A stretch of 57,548 nucleotides of DNA, from contig DYPU01000005.1 in NCBI GenBank assembly GCA_020719725.1, forward strand, positions 1-57,548. Reading direction: 5' to 3'. Shown piece after piece: positions 24,465 to 33,993 of the stretch. This DNA comes from Anaerolinea sp. GTDB lineage: Bacteria > Chloroflexota > Anaerolineae > Anaerolineales > Villigracilaceae. A program made the position numbers and the translations under genes. Position 1 is the stretch's first letter; each line of letters opens with the position of its first letter. The notes beneath the pieces are model-generated. The model worked only from the letters and a program-made list of their open reading frames with translations. It was not told the origin of the DNA and made no database searches.

Positions 24465-25111
24465 TCCCTCTGTTCTTCTTCGTTTTGCTGACAGCTTGCG
24501 CGACACCCGCCACGCCTGCGCCGTTCACTGCTACTGCGGTTGCTGCCACAGCGACGCAGGTCGCCGCAACTGAAACCCATTTGCCGCCGACTCAGACCTC
24601 AGCGCCGAGCGCTACCCCCAGTCAGACAGCCTCACCCCAGCCCAGCCCAACCTCCACGTTGGAACCAACCGCTACCAGCACCGAGACGATTGGTCAAATG
24701 CTCAAAACGCACATCGTTTTTTACCTGATCATTCCTGAAAAGGGCCGCCTTGATGCTTGTGGCGACATCAAAGTGGAACCGATCATTTCCAAACGCATTC
24801 GCACCGGCGATAAGTTGCAGGATGTGCAGATTGCGCTAAATATGCTCTTTAATGTTGGTGCCAGGCGTTATGACGTTTACTACAATGCGCTTTGGGATAC
24901 TCAATTTACAATTGAAGCAGTAGACTATAACGCTAAAAAAGACTATATGACAATTACCTTTGGTGGCTACTTTCCTTTTACGATACTTTCAAATTGCGAT
25001 AAACACGGCATCCGCGAGCAGATTTGGAACACGTTCTTCCATTATGAATTTAGAGAGAAGACATTTAAGTATTACGATAAATTTTTAATCGACCGCCTGG
25101 GCGGTGATTAA
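24446..25111 (+). CDS. Lipoprotein with Thr/Pro-rich stalk and GerMN-like C-terminal domain
   Basis: 221 residues. A signal peptide with lipobox LLTAC puts the lipidated cysteine at 18. Residues about 20-80 are a Thr/Ala/Pro-rich stalk. The C-terminal domain (HIVFYLIIPEKGRLDACGDI, then LQDVQIALNML and YDVYYNALWDTQFTIEAV) resembles a GerMN fold, though weakly. It is surface-exposed and tethered; the role is unknown. It overlaps the preceding glycosyltransferase by 19 bases and the next gene by one (TAATG), so the three are tightly coupled. Confidence 0.7.
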   Translation: MPKRLLIPLFFFVLLTACATPATPAPFTATAVAATATQVAATETHLPPTQTSAPSATPSQTASPQPSPTSTLEPTATSTETIGQMLKTHIVFYLIIPEKGRLDACGDIKVEPIISKRIRTGDKLQDVQIALNMLFNVGARRYDVYYNALWDTQFTIEAVDYNAKKDYMTITFGGYFPFTILSNCDKHGIREQIWNTFFHYEFREKTFKYYDKFLIDRLGGD

Positions 25112-26556
25112 TGCTAGCTGTTTTTTTAAGAGTTTTTTTTGAGAGAAAAACAGCAGAAAAACACCCGCTAACAGGTTGGCTCTGGCTGGTTTTTATTTAC
25201 TTGGTTGGGTTGGTTTTATGGGGAATAGCCTTCGACTGGCGTCAAACAGCACTCACCTATCACGATTGGGCCGTAATCAACATGCCTCGCATTCAGGTGA
25301 TTAAAGAAGCCCTGACAGAGGGTATCCTGCCACTGCATCTTTTAGACACCGCTACGTTACACAATCTTACAGATCGTTTCCTGGCATTGCCCGATGTCAT
25401 TACAACCCCCCAGATGCTTCTCCTCCTGGCTTTTGATAGCGATACCTTTGCCTTGTTGGATATTCTGCTGCACTACAGCATTGCAACGATTGGTCTGCTC
25501 TACATCAGAAAACGATTTAACCTGTCACTCTTTGTTTATGCAATTTTGTTTTTTTTATTCAATTTCAACGGCTATATCATTGCACACTACAGCGTTGGTC
25601 ACGCCACCTGGGCCGGATATTTCCTCTTTCCTGCTTTTTTCTTGCTCATCATAGAATTTATCCAGAACCAGGTCGGTTGGCGTTGGGTGGCAAAAGTAGC
25701 TTTTTTGTCCTTTTACATAATCCTGGCTGGCTCACAGCACCACTTCACCTGGATGATGTTATTCCTGGCCTTGCTGGGACTGGCGCATTTCAAACGGATC
25801 AAGTGGATCATGGCCGCCATTCTTTCAGCCGGTTTTCTTAGCGCCATTCGCTTACTGCCGCCGGTTTTCATTATCGGAGCTGCCACAAAGGGGAGCATTT
25901 TCCAATTTCGCTCTGGCTATCCTGGCTTGGTAGAAATGTTTTCGGCCTTTCTCAACATCCGCCCGCTGAGCTACGTCGTGTATGCGCCCAATTTCGTGAC
26001 CGGATACTGGGAATATAATTATTTCATTGGACTGCTGGGCTGCGCTTTTCTCCTCTTTGGCCTTATAGCCTGGGTCAAAGACCCCAAAAAACAATTTGCA
26101 GACATCATCCTGCCTCTTGGAATTCTCTTTTTACTTTGCATGGGATTTCTGTACGAATACACCTTGTTTAACTTACCGCTCTTTGCCAGCGAACGCGTCA
26201 TTTCACGTATGATCAGCCTGCCAGTGAGCTTTATGTTGATCCTATCGGCCATCTATTTTCAGGCCTGGTACGACAGCCAGCCAGAAAAGACCTCACATAC
26301 GCTTGGCGGCCTTGGACTGCTCTTCTTACTCAATGACCTGTTGAGTCATACCCGCATCTGGAGCATGAAAAAAGCGGCTGAATATTTTGGCGAAATACCA
26401 ATTCAGCTTACGAAACAGATGATTCAAAACCACCCCGATCCAATATATTTTCAAGTCCTTATTGCAGGCCTGATTTTAACAACCCTGACCGCTTTCATCC
26501 TGCTGTGGCTCGTTGTCCGCGAAGGGCAACTGCTAAAAAGACAAAAAAGACTATGA
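25111..26556 (+). CDS. Polytopic membrane protein, glycan-locus type
   Basis: 481 residues with 11-12 membrane helices from about residue 18 to 478, and a short loop with the aromatic motif HDWAVINMPRIQVIKEAL between helices 1 and 2. The layout resembles GT-C glycosyltransferases or O-antigen polymerase (Wzy)-like proteins, which are poorly conserved in sequence. I cannot assign it more closely. The start ATG at 25111 overlaps the preceding stop. Confidence 0.65.
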   Translation: MLAVFLRVFFERKTAEKHPLTGWLWLVFIYLVGLVLWGIAFDWRQTALTYHDWAVINMPRIQVIKEALTEGILPLHLLDTATLHNLTDRFLALPDVITTPQMLLLLAFDSDTFALLDILLHYSIATIGLLYIRKRFNLSLFVYAILFFLFNFNGYIIAHYSVGHATWAGYFLFPAFFLLIIEFIQNQVGWRWVAKVAFLSFYIILAGSQHHFTWMMLFLALLGLAHFKRIKWIMAAILSAGFLSAIRLLPPVFIIGAATKGSIFQFRSGYPGLVEMFSAFLNIRPLSYVVYAPNFVTGYWEYNYFIGLLGCAFLLFGLIAWVKDPKKQFADIILPLGILFLLCMGFLYEYTLFNLPLFASERVISRMISLPVSFMLILSAIYFQAWYDSQPEKTSHTLGGLGLLFLLNDLLSHTRIWSMKKAAEYFGEIPIQLTKQMIQNHPDPIYFQVLIAGLILTTLTAFILLWLVVREGQLLKRQKRL

Positions 26557-27425
26557 AAACAACTGCCATCTTCCAGGCGCGCATGAGCTCCTCACGCTTG
26601 CCGGGCAAAGTGCTTTTAGCTATTGACGGAAAACCGATGCTGCAACACGTCATCGAGCGGACTTTACGCGCCCGCAGCCTGGATACCGTACTCCTGGCTA
26701 CCACCACCGACCCGTCCGACGACCCGTTAGCTGATTTCGCCGCTTCGATGGAAATTGACTGCTTCCGCGGCAGCTTACACGATGTCCTCGATCGTTACTA
26801 TCGGGCAGCGCAAACCGCGCGCGCCGATCTCATCGTCCGCATCACCGCCGATTGCCCGCTGATTGACCCTGCCGTCATCGACCAAACTGTCGAACTGCTC
26901 AAAAACCCCTCTGCATTCAACAGCCCAAAGGTGGATTTTTCCTGCAATCGTCTCCCGCCGCCCTTCAGCCGTACTTTTCCCATTGGATTAGACGTTGAAG
27001 CCTGCACTTTTTCCGCTCTGGAACGCGCCTGGAACCAAGCGACAGAAACTTTCCACCGCGAACATGTTATGCCATTTCTGTACGAAGGCCTAAAATTTGA
27101 GCCAAAAACCGAAACCGAACCGGACCCGCGCCCAATTGCATCGACCGCGTTCTTTGGCACATCCCCACGCGGATTTGGCATTGCCCAACTTCAACACCAA
27201 CCTGATTGTGGAAAATTGCGCTGGACGGTGGACACCCCCGAAGACTTAACCTTTATCCGCGAGATTTTTGCCCGATTGGGTGACAAAAAGGACTTTAGCT
27301 GGTACGATGTGCTGGAAATTGTCCAAAAAGAGCCGGAACTGGCAAAAATCAATGCCGAGATTCGACACAAAACCATGACCGAAGTGGATAACCGCTCAAA
27401 AATTGCCGACCAAAACCCGCGCTAA
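26553..27425 (+). CDS. Cytidylyltransferase family protein (SpsF/NeuA-like)
   Basis: 290 residues. The N-terminal nucleotide-binding signature is IFQARMSSSRLPGKVLLAIDGKPML at 6-30, matching SpsF/PseF-type cytidylyltransferases. VRITADCPLIDPAVID contains the metal-binding acidic residues near 96-111. The enzyme would activate a nonulosonic acid or related sugar to its CMP form. The C-terminal 100 residues carry DVEACTFSALERAWN and LRWTVDTPEDLTFIR, typical of this family. ATG 26553 overlaps the stop of the upstream gene (ATGA). It fits the NeuB-type synthase functionally. Confidence 0.85.
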   Translation: MKTTAIFQARMSSSRLPGKVLLAIDGKPMLQHVIERTLRARSLDTVLLATTTDPSDDPLADFAASMEIDCFRGSLHDVLDRYYRAAQTARADLIVRITADCPLIDPAVIDQTVELLKNPSAFNSPKVDFSCNRLPPPFSRTFPIGLDVEACTFSALERAWNQATETFHREHVMPFLYEGLKFEPKTETEPDPRPIASTAFFGTSPRGFGIAQLQHQPDCGKLRWTVDTPEDLTFIREIFARLGDKKDFSWYDVLEIVQKEPELAKINAEIRHKTMTEVDNRSKIADQNPR

Positions 27426-27435
27426 TACCTGAAAA

Positions 27436-28320
27436 ATGGCCCTTCTAACCCTTCTTTCTGCCCCAAAACCTTTCACCAACCCCCACATTGCCATCATTCA
27501 GCGCAATGCCATTCTCTCCTGGACGAAACTGCCAGATGTCAACGTCATCTTACTGGGGGATGAACCTGGTTTAGCAGAAGTTGCTGCCGAACTGGGCGTG
27601 ACTCATCTGCGTGAAATTCCGCGCAGCCCCAGCGGAGCGCCGCTGATGGATGCCATGCTCCAACTTGCGCGTCAGGCCAGCCCAAGCCCACTTTACGCCA
27701 TTGTCAACGCCGATATTATCCTGTTTGATGATTTCGTCGAAGCGGCTCAAAAAGTGGCGCAGCAGAAAGAAAAATTCGTCCTGATGGGTCAGCGCTGGGA
27801 CATGGATATCCGCACTTTGCTCGATTTTTCTGCTGGCTGGCAATCCCGTTTACGCAGTGAGGTTCACACCAACGGTTTCTTGCATCGCCCCGTGGGATCA
27901 GATTATTTTCTTTTTCCGGCCAGCGCTTATCAAACCATTCCCGCTTTTATTGTTGGCCGGGCTGGTTGGGACAACTGGATGATTTATCAGGCCCGCAAAA
28001 GCAAGTTCCCGGCCATTGATGCCACTGCCGACGTGATGATTGTCCACCAAAATCATGATTATGCCCATTTGCCTGGCGGGCAGCCCCACTACAAACACCC
28101 CGAAACAGACGATAACGTTCGTCTGGCTGGGGGCCGCGCAGTAACTCGCTTCACCCTGCTGGATAGCGATTATCGCCTCGAAAAAGGCCACCTCCTGTCG
28201 CAAAAAATCACGTTGGCCCGATTTTGGCGGCGCATCGAAGCCTGGCCGCTGCTCAGGCTGGGTTCGGCGCGCCTGTCGAATCTCTTGTGGCGATTGCGAA
28301 AATTATTCCTTAAAACTTAA
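27436..28320 (+). CDS. Putative glycosyltransferase-like protein
   Basis: 294 residues. The N-terminal half has the look of a GT-A fold: FTNPHIAIIQRNAILSW, then VNVILLGDE, then AIVNADIILFDDF, where the acidic NAD/ILFDD part may be a degenerate DxD metal site. The centre holds RWDMDIRTLLDF and the strongly conserved-looking YFLFPASAYQTIPAF and GRAGWDNWMIYQAR. I do not see the standard family motif, so the name is tentative. It sits between the cytidylyltransferase and a family 2 glycosyltransferase. Confidence 0.55.
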   Translation: MALLTLLSAPKPFTNPHIAIIQRNAILSWTKLPDVNVILLGDEPGLAEVAAELGVTHLREIPRSPSGAPLMDAMLQLARQASPSPLYAIVNADIILFDDFVEAAQKVAQQKEKFVLMGQRWDMDIRTLLDFSAGWQSRLRSEVHTNGFLHRPVGSDYFLFPASAYQTIPAFIVGRAGWDNWMIYQARKSKFPAIDATADVMIVHQNHDYAHLPGGQPHYKHPETDDNVRLAGGRAVTRFTLLDSDYRLEKGHLLSQKITLARFWRRIEAWPLLRLGSARLSNLLWRLRKLFLKT

Positions 28321-28331
28321 AACAGGACATC

Positions 28332-29285
28332 ATGCGAAAAGGCCAGAATCCCGCCAAGTTTGTCAAAGAAGTCGCCCGACCGCAGCGGATTACCGTTGCG
28401 GTGCTGAACTATATCCCCTTTCTGAGCGGATTCTACGCTGAAGCGTTGGATGTACTCAAAGTTAGCCTGGAGTCGCTGCGGGTGGAGGCGGGTTTACCCT
28501 TCGACTTGCTCATTTTCGATAATGGTAGCTGCCCCGAGGCGCGTGATTATCTCATTGCCGAAAAAGAATCCGGGCGCATCCAAACGCTGATTCTTTCCGA
28601 AAAAAATATGGGCAAAGGCGGCGCGTGGAATATTATGCTGGCGGGCGCGCCTGGCGAAATCATTGCTTATGCCGATAGTGACATTCTTTATTCCTCTGGC
28701 TGGCTGGCGCGTTCGGTGGAATTGTTGGAAACTTTTCCCAGGGTAGGGATGGTTACGGCGCGTCCTTTTCGCACCAACCCGGAATTTCATAGCGCTACTC
28801 GTGAGTGGGCCGCGCAAAATGCCACGCTCGAAGCGGGTCAGTTTGTTTCCTGGGAAACTTTTTGGGAGTTTAATCGTTCGCTTGGGCAGGATGAAGCTGA
28901 AAATCGCAAGGTGTATTCTGAGACGAGAGACTGGAAAATCAGCTTGTCGCTGAACGATGTGGTGGCCTACGCGGGCGCTTCGCATTGGCAGTTTGTGGCC
29001 TACAAAGCCACTCTGGCGCAATTTCTCCCCTTTGAAATGGACAAACCGATGGGGCAGGTTAAACAGCTTGATCAGCGCATGAATGCGGCTGGCTATTTGC
29101 GTCTTATGGTTTCGGACCCATTAGTGATGAATTTATCGAATACGATTGATTATGTGCGCGGCAGCCCTCAAAAACCGTTAAAAACCAGTCGAAAATCGAT
29201 TTTTCAGCGCGTCATAAACTTGTTGCCGGTTAGGAAAGCCTTATTGGCAATTTATGATCAGATTTTTAAATGGTACTATTCCTGA
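28332..29285 (+). CDS. Glycosyltransferase family 2
   Basis: 317 residues, GT-A fold. ITVAVLNYIPFLSGFYAEAL begins the nucleotide-binding lobe. FDLLIFDNGS and LILSEKNMGKGGAWNIML follow, and AYADSDILYSSGWL carries the DxD metal motif. The C-terminal third (NLSNTIDYVRGSPQKPLK) is basic. It is the last gene of the glycan locus; an intrinsic terminator follows. Confidence 0.85.
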   Translation: MRKGQNPAKFVKEVARPQRITVAVLNYIPFLSGFYAEALDVLKVSLESLRVEAGLPFDLLIFDNGSCPEARDYLIAEKESGRIQTLILSEKNMGKGGAWNIMLAGAPGEIIAYADSDILYSSGWLARSVELLETFPRVGMVTARPFRTNPEFHSATREWAAQNATLEAGQFVSWETFWEFNRSLGQDEAENRKVYSETRDWKISLSLNDVVAYAGASHWQFVAYKATLAQFLPFEMDKPMGQVKQLDQRMNAAGYLRLMVSDPLVMNLSNTIDYVRGSPQKPLKTSRKSIFQRVINLLPVRKALLAIYDQIFKWYYS

Positions 29286-29326
29286 ACTGCATGGTTCACC
29301 GCTTTTGGGAGAGGTGATGATGTAAT

Positions 29327-29362
29327 AAAAAAGAGACCGCTGCTAAAAACGGTCTCTTTTTT
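29327..29362. terminator. Bidirectional intrinsic terminator
   Basis: AAAAAAGAGACCG (29327-29339) pairs with CGGTCTCTTTTTT (29350-29362) around a 10-base loop. T-runs are present in both directions. It separates the glycan operon from the convergent pnp gene. Confidence 0.9.
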
Positions 29363-29377
29363 ATTGGCTAATCTAAC

Positions 29378-31609
29378 TTAGCGCCGACGGTCAAACCCGC
29401 CGCCGCTGCGACCACGGTCACGGTCTCCGCTGGGGCGGCTGCCGCCAGGGCGTGGGCCGCTTTTTTTGGCGTCTTTTTCGCGGGCTTCTTCGGCGGTCCA
29501 ACCTTCAAGGACAGCCTGGCGTGACAGGCGAATTTTGCCAACCGGGTCGATGTCTGTCACCATGACGGTGATTTCGTCGCCCATGTTGACGATGTCTTCC
29601 ACTTTGTTGACGCGTTCACTGTCGAGCTGTGAGATGTGAACCAGCCCATCCATGCCGGGCAAAATTTCGACGAAGGCGCCAAACTCGGCGATGCGTACAA
29701 CTTTGCCGGTGTAGATGCGGCCAATTTGGGCGGTTTCTCCCAGGGCTTCAACGCGCTCACGGGCCAGGTTGCCGCCAATTCCATCGGTCGAGGCAATGTA
29801 GATGGTTCCGTCTTCTTGCACGTCAATTTTGGTGTTGGTTTCTTCTTGCAAGGCGCGGATGTTTTTGCCGCCAGGGCCGATTAGGGCGCCGATTTTATCG
29901 ACCGGGATTTTGACAGTGATGATGCGCGGGGCGTGCGGTTTCATATCGGCGCGCGGGGTGGCAATGGTTGCGAGCATTTTGCCTAAAATGAAGAGCCGTG
30001 CTTCGCGGGCCTGGCCCAGGGCTTCTTTCATCATTTGGGCGCTTAAACCGCTAATTTTTATGTCCATTTGCAGGGCGGTGATGCCAGCTTCGGTTCCGGC
30101 CACTTTGAAGTCCATGTCGCCGAGGTGGTCTTCGGTGCCCTGGATGTCGGTCAAAATCTGGTAGCGGCCAGTTTCGTCGGTGATCAGCCCCATGGCAACA
30201 CCGGCCACGGGGGCCTTGATCGGGACACCGGCGTCCATCAGCGACAGGGTCGAACCACAGACTGAGGCCATAGAGGAAGAACCGTTGGATGCCAGAACTT
30301 CGGAGACCAGGCGCAGGGCGTAGGGGAAGTCTTTTTCGGCGGGGATGACCGGTTCGAGGGCGCGTTCGGCCAGTGCGCCGTGTCCGATTTCGCGGCGGGA
30401 CTGGCCGCGCAGGGGTTTGACTTCTCCGGTGGAGTAGGGCGGGAAGTTGTAGTGGTGCATGTAGCGTTTGGTGTCAGTGGGGCTAAGGTTATCCAGTTCC
30501 TGAGCTTCGCCAATGGTGCCGAGGGTGGTCAGGGTTAATACCTGGGTCTCACCACGGGTGAACAGGCCGGAGCCATGCGCGCGCGGGCTGAGATCGACTT
30601 CACACCAAATGGGGCGGATGTCTTTGGGGGTGCGGCCATCGGGGCGTTTGCCCTGGGCCAGGATGCGTTCGCGGACAATGGCGTGTTCGGCTTTGCCAAA
30701 TGCGGATTTGACGGAAGCAACTGACGGGTAGTCGGTTGGGGCGGCTCCTTCGGGGACGGTGGTCAGGCTGGCAACCATGTCGGCGGTCAGGCTGTCCATG
30801 CCCGCGTAAAATTCAGCTTTGGAGAGCGGTTTGTCGAGTAATTCGTTCATCGGACCGTTGACCAGGTTAAATACTTTTTGGTCGAGTTCGGCGTTGATGG
30901 CGAAATATTGGGCTTCGCGCTTGGTTTTGCCAATTTCGGCTTGCATTTTGAGCTGGGCGTCAATGAGGGGTTGGATGGCTTGGTGTCCAAAATCGAGGGC
31001 GGCGGCCATGGTTTCTTCGGGGATTTCGCGCGCGCCGCATTCGACCATCAGGATGGCGTCGCGGGTTCCGGCCAGGCGCAGGTCGAGTGATGAGACTTCC
31101 ATTTCGGAGTAGGTTGGGTTGACGACGAATTCACGGTTGACCATGCCGACGCGTACTGCGCCGACTGGGCCATCCCAGGGGATGTCTGAAATCATCACGG
31201 CGGCGGAGGCGGCGTTGATGGCGAGTACGTCGATTGGGTTTTCGGTATCGGCTGAGAGCGAGAACATGATGACTTGAACTTCGTTGCGCATGCCCTTGGG
31301 AAAGAGTGGGCGCAGCGGGCGGTCGGTTAGGCGGGCGGTCAGGATGGCTTCGGTGCTGGGACGACCTTCGCGTCGGAAGAAGGAGCCGGGGATTTTTCCG
31401 CCTGCGTACATGCGTTCTTCATATTCCACACTGAGTGGAAAGAAATCCAGCCCTTCGCGCACGCCGCCCATGGTGGCGGCGGCGAAGATGACGGTGTCGC
31501 CCTGGCGGACGGTTACGGCTCCACCGGCCTGGTGGGCTAATTTTCCAGTTTCAAAGGTGATGGTGCGGCTCCCGCTGATGGCGGGATAGCTTTTTGTTTC
31601 GGGTTTCAT
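29378..31609 (-). CDS. pnp: Polyribonucleotide nucleotidyltransferase (PNPase)
   Basis: 743 residues, standard length. There are two RNase PH-type domains, at about 1-215 and 310-540, with catalytic-site segments [22 protein letters not shown] and [22 protein letters not shown] domain ([14 protein letters not shown], GxxG motif) follows, then an S1 domain ([20 protein letters not shown]). The C-terminal tail of about 35 residues is rich in Gly, Arg and Ser. PNPase degrades RNA 3' to 5' with phosphate. ATG 31609 has AGGAG at 9 bases; the longer reading upstream runs into the leader hairpins. rpsO-pnp order is the classic arrangement. Confidence 0.97.
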   Translation of the reverse strand: MKPETKSYPAISGSRTITFETGKLAHQAGGAVTVRQGDTVIFAAATMGGVREGLDFFPLSVEYEERMYAGGKIPGSFFRREGRPSTEAILTARLTDRPLRPLFPKGMRNEVQVIMFSLSADTENPIDVLAINAASAAVMISDIPWDGPVGAVRVGMVNREFVVNPTYSEMEVSSLDLRLAGTRDAILMVECGAREIPEETMAAALDFGHQAIQPLIDAQLKMQAEIGKTKREAQYFAINAELDQKVFNLVNGPMNELLDKPLSKAEFYAGMDSLTADMVASLTTVPEGAAPTDYPSVASVKSAFGKAEHAIVRERILAQGKRPDGRTPKDIRPIWCEVDLSPRAHGSGLFTRGETQVLTLTTLGTIGEAQELDNLSPTDTKRYMHHYNFPPYSTGEVKPLRGQSRREIGHGALAERALEPVIPAEKDFPYALRLVSEVLASNGSSSMASVCGSTLSLMDAGVPIKAPVAGVAMGLITDETGRYQILTDIQGTEDHLGDMDFKVAGTEAGITALQMDIKISGLSAQMMKEALGQAREARLFILGKMLATIATPRADMKPHAPRIITVKIPVDKIGALIGPGGKNIRALQEETNTKIDVQEDGTIYIASTDGIGGNLARERVEALGETAQIGRIYTGKVVRIAEFGAFVEILPGMDGLVHISQLDSERVNKVEDIVNMGDEITVMVTDIDPVGKIRLSRQAVLEGWTAEEAREKDAKKSGPRPGGSRPSGDRDRGRSGGGFDRRR

Positions 31610-31629
31610 TAATTTGTCTCCTATGTTGT

Positions 31630-31685
31630 GGAGTCCGATGACTCCTGTCACCGGCGCAAAGTCGAAGGACTTTGTACTCCGGTGA
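31630..31685 (-). promoter_or_regulatory. Structured pnp leader (two hairpins)
   Basis: Just upstream of the pnp ribosome-binding site lie a 6-bp hairpin (GGAGTC 31630-31635 / GACTCC 31640-31645) and a two-part stem (TCACCGG 31648-31654 with CCGGTGA 31679-31685; CAAAGTC 31657-31663 with GACTTTG 31668-31674). In other bacteria a pnp leader hairpin is the site of RNase III/PNPase autoregulation; that role is inferred here. Confidence 0.5.
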
Positions 31686-31792
31686 TTTTCCCGCCTGGTT
31701 AGGGACTGAAAGCGATGAACAACGGTTTTTTGTGGAGGTGGTTTGCCGTTGTTGACCCCTTTCAATTCCCAACCGGCGGACCTGGTTTGAGA

Positions 31793-31827
31793 AAGACCCT
31801 AAAGGTCGGGTAGACCTTTAGGGTCTT
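31793..31827 (-). terminator. 15-bp perfect hairpin between rpsO and pnp
   Basis: AAGACCCTAAAGGTC (31793-31807) pairs with 31813-31827 around GGGTA. Read on the minus strand it follows the rpsO stop by 11 bases and has only a weak T tail (TTTCTC). It may partly terminate or process the rpsO-pnp transcript. Confidence 0.6.
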
Positions 31828-31838
31828 CATGGTTGGCC

Positions 31839-32114
31839 TTACTTGGTGCGGCGCAGGTTAAGGCGCTCGGTCACTTCGAGATAACGTTCGTAGTTGGTTT
31901 TGCGCAGGTAAGCTAACAAGCTGCGGCGTGAACCAACCATTTTGAGCAGACCGCGGCGGCAGGATTGGTCGTGTTTGTTGCTGCGCAGGTGCTCGGTAAG
32001 CTGGGTGATGCGTTTGGTTAAGATGGCGATTTGGACTTCGGGCGAGCCGGTGTCGGTGTCGTGGCGGTGAAAATCACCAATAACCTGGGTTTTTGCTTCC
32101 TTTTCGAGTGGCAT
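31839..32114 (-). CDS. rpsO: 30S ribosomal protein S15
   Basis: 91 residues, matching S15 (89 in E. coli). It contains the family signatures [48 protein letters not shown] and [12 protein letters not shown]. It binds 16S rRNA and nucleates the small-subunit platform. ATG 32114 has GGAG upstream; a longer in-frame reading runs through the leader and is not part of the protein. It is co-oriented with pnp. Confidence 0.97.
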   Translation of the reverse strand: MPLEKEAKTQVIGDFHRHDTDTGSPEVQIAILTKRITQLTEHLRSNKHDQSCRRGLLKMVGSRRSLLAYLRKTNYERYLEVTERLNLRRTK

Positions 32115-32201
32115 GACGTATGCTTCTCCTTTCGTTCGAGATGGTGCAGGTCTCCATGCCGGCAGCGTGAACCGCCTGGCAGGACCAGTCACAGGGCGAT
32201 A

Positions 32202-32209
32202 ATTATACC
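32202..32209 (-). promoter_or_regulatory. Promoter of rpsO (TGGTATAAT)
   Basis: The extended -10 box GGTATAAT on the minus strand at 32209-32202 predicts a start near 32195 and an 80-base leader. The leader holds a GC-rich inverted segment (around CCTGCCAGGCGG) that could be a ribosomal-protein autoregulation site. Confidence 0.5.
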
Positions 32210-32221
32210 ATAAAGGTGGGG

Positions 32222-32983
32222 CTATCCCATCCGTCCGGTGATGTAGGCTTCGGTTAATTCCTGGCGGGGGCGGGTAAACATTTCGGTGGTGGCCGCAAAT
32301 TCGACCAGTTCGCCCAGCCAGAATAGGCCGGTGCAATCGGAAACGCGGGCGGCTTGCTGCATATTGTGAGTTACGATGACAATGGTGTATTTTTCTTTGA
32401 GTTCACTAATCAGTTCTTCGATGCGCAGGGTGGCGATTGGGTCGAGCGCAGATGTGGATTCGTCCATCAGGATGACTTCAGGTTGAATTGCCAGGACGCG
32501 GGCGATACATAGTCGTTGTTGCTGGCCGAGGGAGAGACTCATCGCGTCGTGTTTGAGTTTGTCTTTGACATCATCCCAGAGAGCGGCGGCTTCCAGGCTG
32601 CGTTGAATGTTTTCTTCCAGGTCGGTTTTGTTTTGCCCCTGGCCCAAGACGCGCGGCCCAAAAGCGACGTTGTCGTAAATAGATTGGGGAAACGGGTTGG
32701 GTTTTTGAAAAACCATGCCCACGCGCTGCCGCAGGTTGACGACATCCATCTCTGGAGCATAGATATTTTGTCCTTGCAGAAGTATCTGACCTTCAACACG
32801 GGTGCCGTTAATGGTGTCGTTCATGCGATTGAGGCAGCGCAGGAAGGTGGATTTACCACAGCCAGACGGCCCAATGAGCGCGGTGACTTTTTTAGGCAAA
32901 ATCTCCATGCTAATATTGGTTAGGGCGCGCTTGGAGCCGTAGTAGAAGTTCATCGTTTGGATGGAAAATACTGACTCGGACAT
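32222..32983 (-). CDS. pstB: Phosphate ABC transporter ATP-binding protein (PstB), variant
   Basis: 253 residues, PstB length. Walker A is GPSGCGKST near 38-46, the Q-loop region is [24 protein letters not shown], and the switch is [10 protein letters not shown]. Two positions are unusual: the ABC signature reads LSLGQQQR (LSGGQ is standard), and Walker B continues DESTSALDP instead of DEPTSALDP. It is on the opposite strand from the rest of the pst genes, with a 98-base divergent gap. A second PstB is encoded at 35740, so this one may be an alternative or specialised ATPase. Confidence 0.9.
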   Translation of the reverse strand: MSESVFSIQTMNFYYGSKRALTNISMEILPKKVTALIGPSGCGKSTFLRCLNRMNDTINGTRVEGQILLQGQNIYAPEMDVVNLRQRVGMVFQKPNPFPQSIYDNVAFGPRVLGQGQNKTDLEENIQRSLEAAALWDDVKDKLKHDAMSLSLGQQQRLCIARVLAIQPEVILMDESTSALDPIATLRIEELISELKEKYTIVIVTHNMQQAARVSDCTGLFWLGELVEFAATTEMFTRPRQELTEAYITGRMG

Positions 32984-33025
32984 GGTTTTGATTTTAACAG
33001 AGAATTTTTATTCTGGTCGGTTTAA

Positions 33026-33073
33026 GATTTGCGAAATTCGTTTGGATTTGTGTCAGGATGAAGCGGGTATAAT
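33026..33073 (+). promoter_or_regulatory. pstS promoter with GATTTG direct repeat
   Basis: TATAAT (33068-33073) within GGGTATAATTCAG is 8 bases from ATG 33082, so the transcript is nearly leaderless. GATTTG occurs at 33026-33031 and 33045-33050; the second copy lies at the -35 position. A PhoB-type activator site would be expected here, but the match to known Pho boxes is weak. Confidence 0.45.
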
Positions 33074-33081
33074 TCAGGCCG

Positions 33082-33972
33082 ATGAAAAAACAATCCTTTC
33101 TGCTCCTTTTTTTTAGTTTTGCGCTGGGCGCTTGCGCCACTGGCCTGACCCAAACCGTTTCTAAGACGACAGAAGCGGTTTATATCGAAAATAAAGGCTC
33201 TGATACGATGGTGAACCTGGCTTTGGCCTGGGCCGAACAGTATCAGGAGGTGCAGACCGGGGTGCAGATTTCTGTTACCGGGGGTGGTTCAGGAACCGGA
33301 ATAGCCGCTTTGCTCAACAACACGGTAGACCTGGCAAATGCCTCGCGCCAAATCAAAGCGGAAGAAATTGAAACTGCCCGCGCTAATGGAGTTGAACCGG
33401 TTGAATTTGTGGTGGCGCGTGATGCAATTGCGGTCATTGTCCACCCGGAAAACCCGGTGCAGGCCCTTACCCTGGCCCAAATTTCAGATATTTACAGCGG
33501 TGAAATTACCAATTGGCAGCAGGTTGGCGGTCAAGATCGTCCGATTGTGCGCCTTTCGCGTGAGACCAACTCAGGTACTCATGTTTATTTTTTGGAAACC
33601 GTGCTGCGGCTGGGCGATTCTGAAAACAAAACACTGTTTTCGCAGGATACGCTGCTTTTACCCTCATCTGAAGGCATTATTCACGAAGTACGCCAAAACC
33701 CCAATGCGATTGGGTACGATGGCTTGGGCTATGTGCCCGACGACTTAAAGGTATTGGCAATTGCTCAAAAGATCGGCGGTGTTTTTGTCACACCATCGGT
33801 GGAGACGGTCAATAACAACACCTACCCGATCGCGCGCGATTTGTACATCTACACCGCCGGTCAGCCGACCGGGTTGGTAAAAGAATATCTCGATTGGATT
33901 TTCTCAGACGAAGCGCAGAAAATCGTGGCCGACCTGGGCTTTGTGCCGGTGGCCGCTTCTTCCAACCCGTAG
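33082..33972 (+). CDS. pstS: Phosphate-binding lipoprotein PstS
   Basis: 296 residues. The signal peptide ends in lipobox LGAC, with the lipidated cysteine at 18. The phosphate-binding fold is recognisable by ENKGSDTMVNLALAWAEQYQ, TGGGSGTGIAALLNNTVDLANASR (the classic phosphate-contact loop), LSRETNSGTHVYF and EGIIHEVRQNPNAIGYDGLGY. It captures phosphate outside the membrane and delivers it to PstCA. The short 5' leader gives no room for a Shine-Dalgarno site. It heads the pstS-C-A-B2-phoB-phoR unit. Confidence 0.95.
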   Translation: MKKQSFLLLFFSFALGACATGLTQTVSKTTEAVYIENKGSDTMVNLALAWAEQYQEVQTGVQISVTGGGSGTGIAALLNNTVDLANASRQIKAEEIETARANGVEPVEFVVARDAIAVIVHPENPVQALTLAQISDIYSGEITNWQQVGGQDRPIVRLSRETNSGTHVYFLETVLRLGDSENKTLFSQDTLLLPSSEGIIHEVRQNPNAIGYDGLGYVPDDLKVLAIAQKIGGVFVTPSVETVNNNTYPIARDLYIYTAGQPTGLVKEYLDWIFSDEAQKIVADLGFVPVAASSNP

Positions 33973-33993
33973 CTGAGAAACCAGGCAGGAATT

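Noticed and set aside
33021-33073. A canonical Pho box before pstS
   Set aside because: Only a weak GATTTG direct repeat is visible, not the CTGTCAT or TTAACA patterns of known Pho boxes, so I list it only as a possible element.
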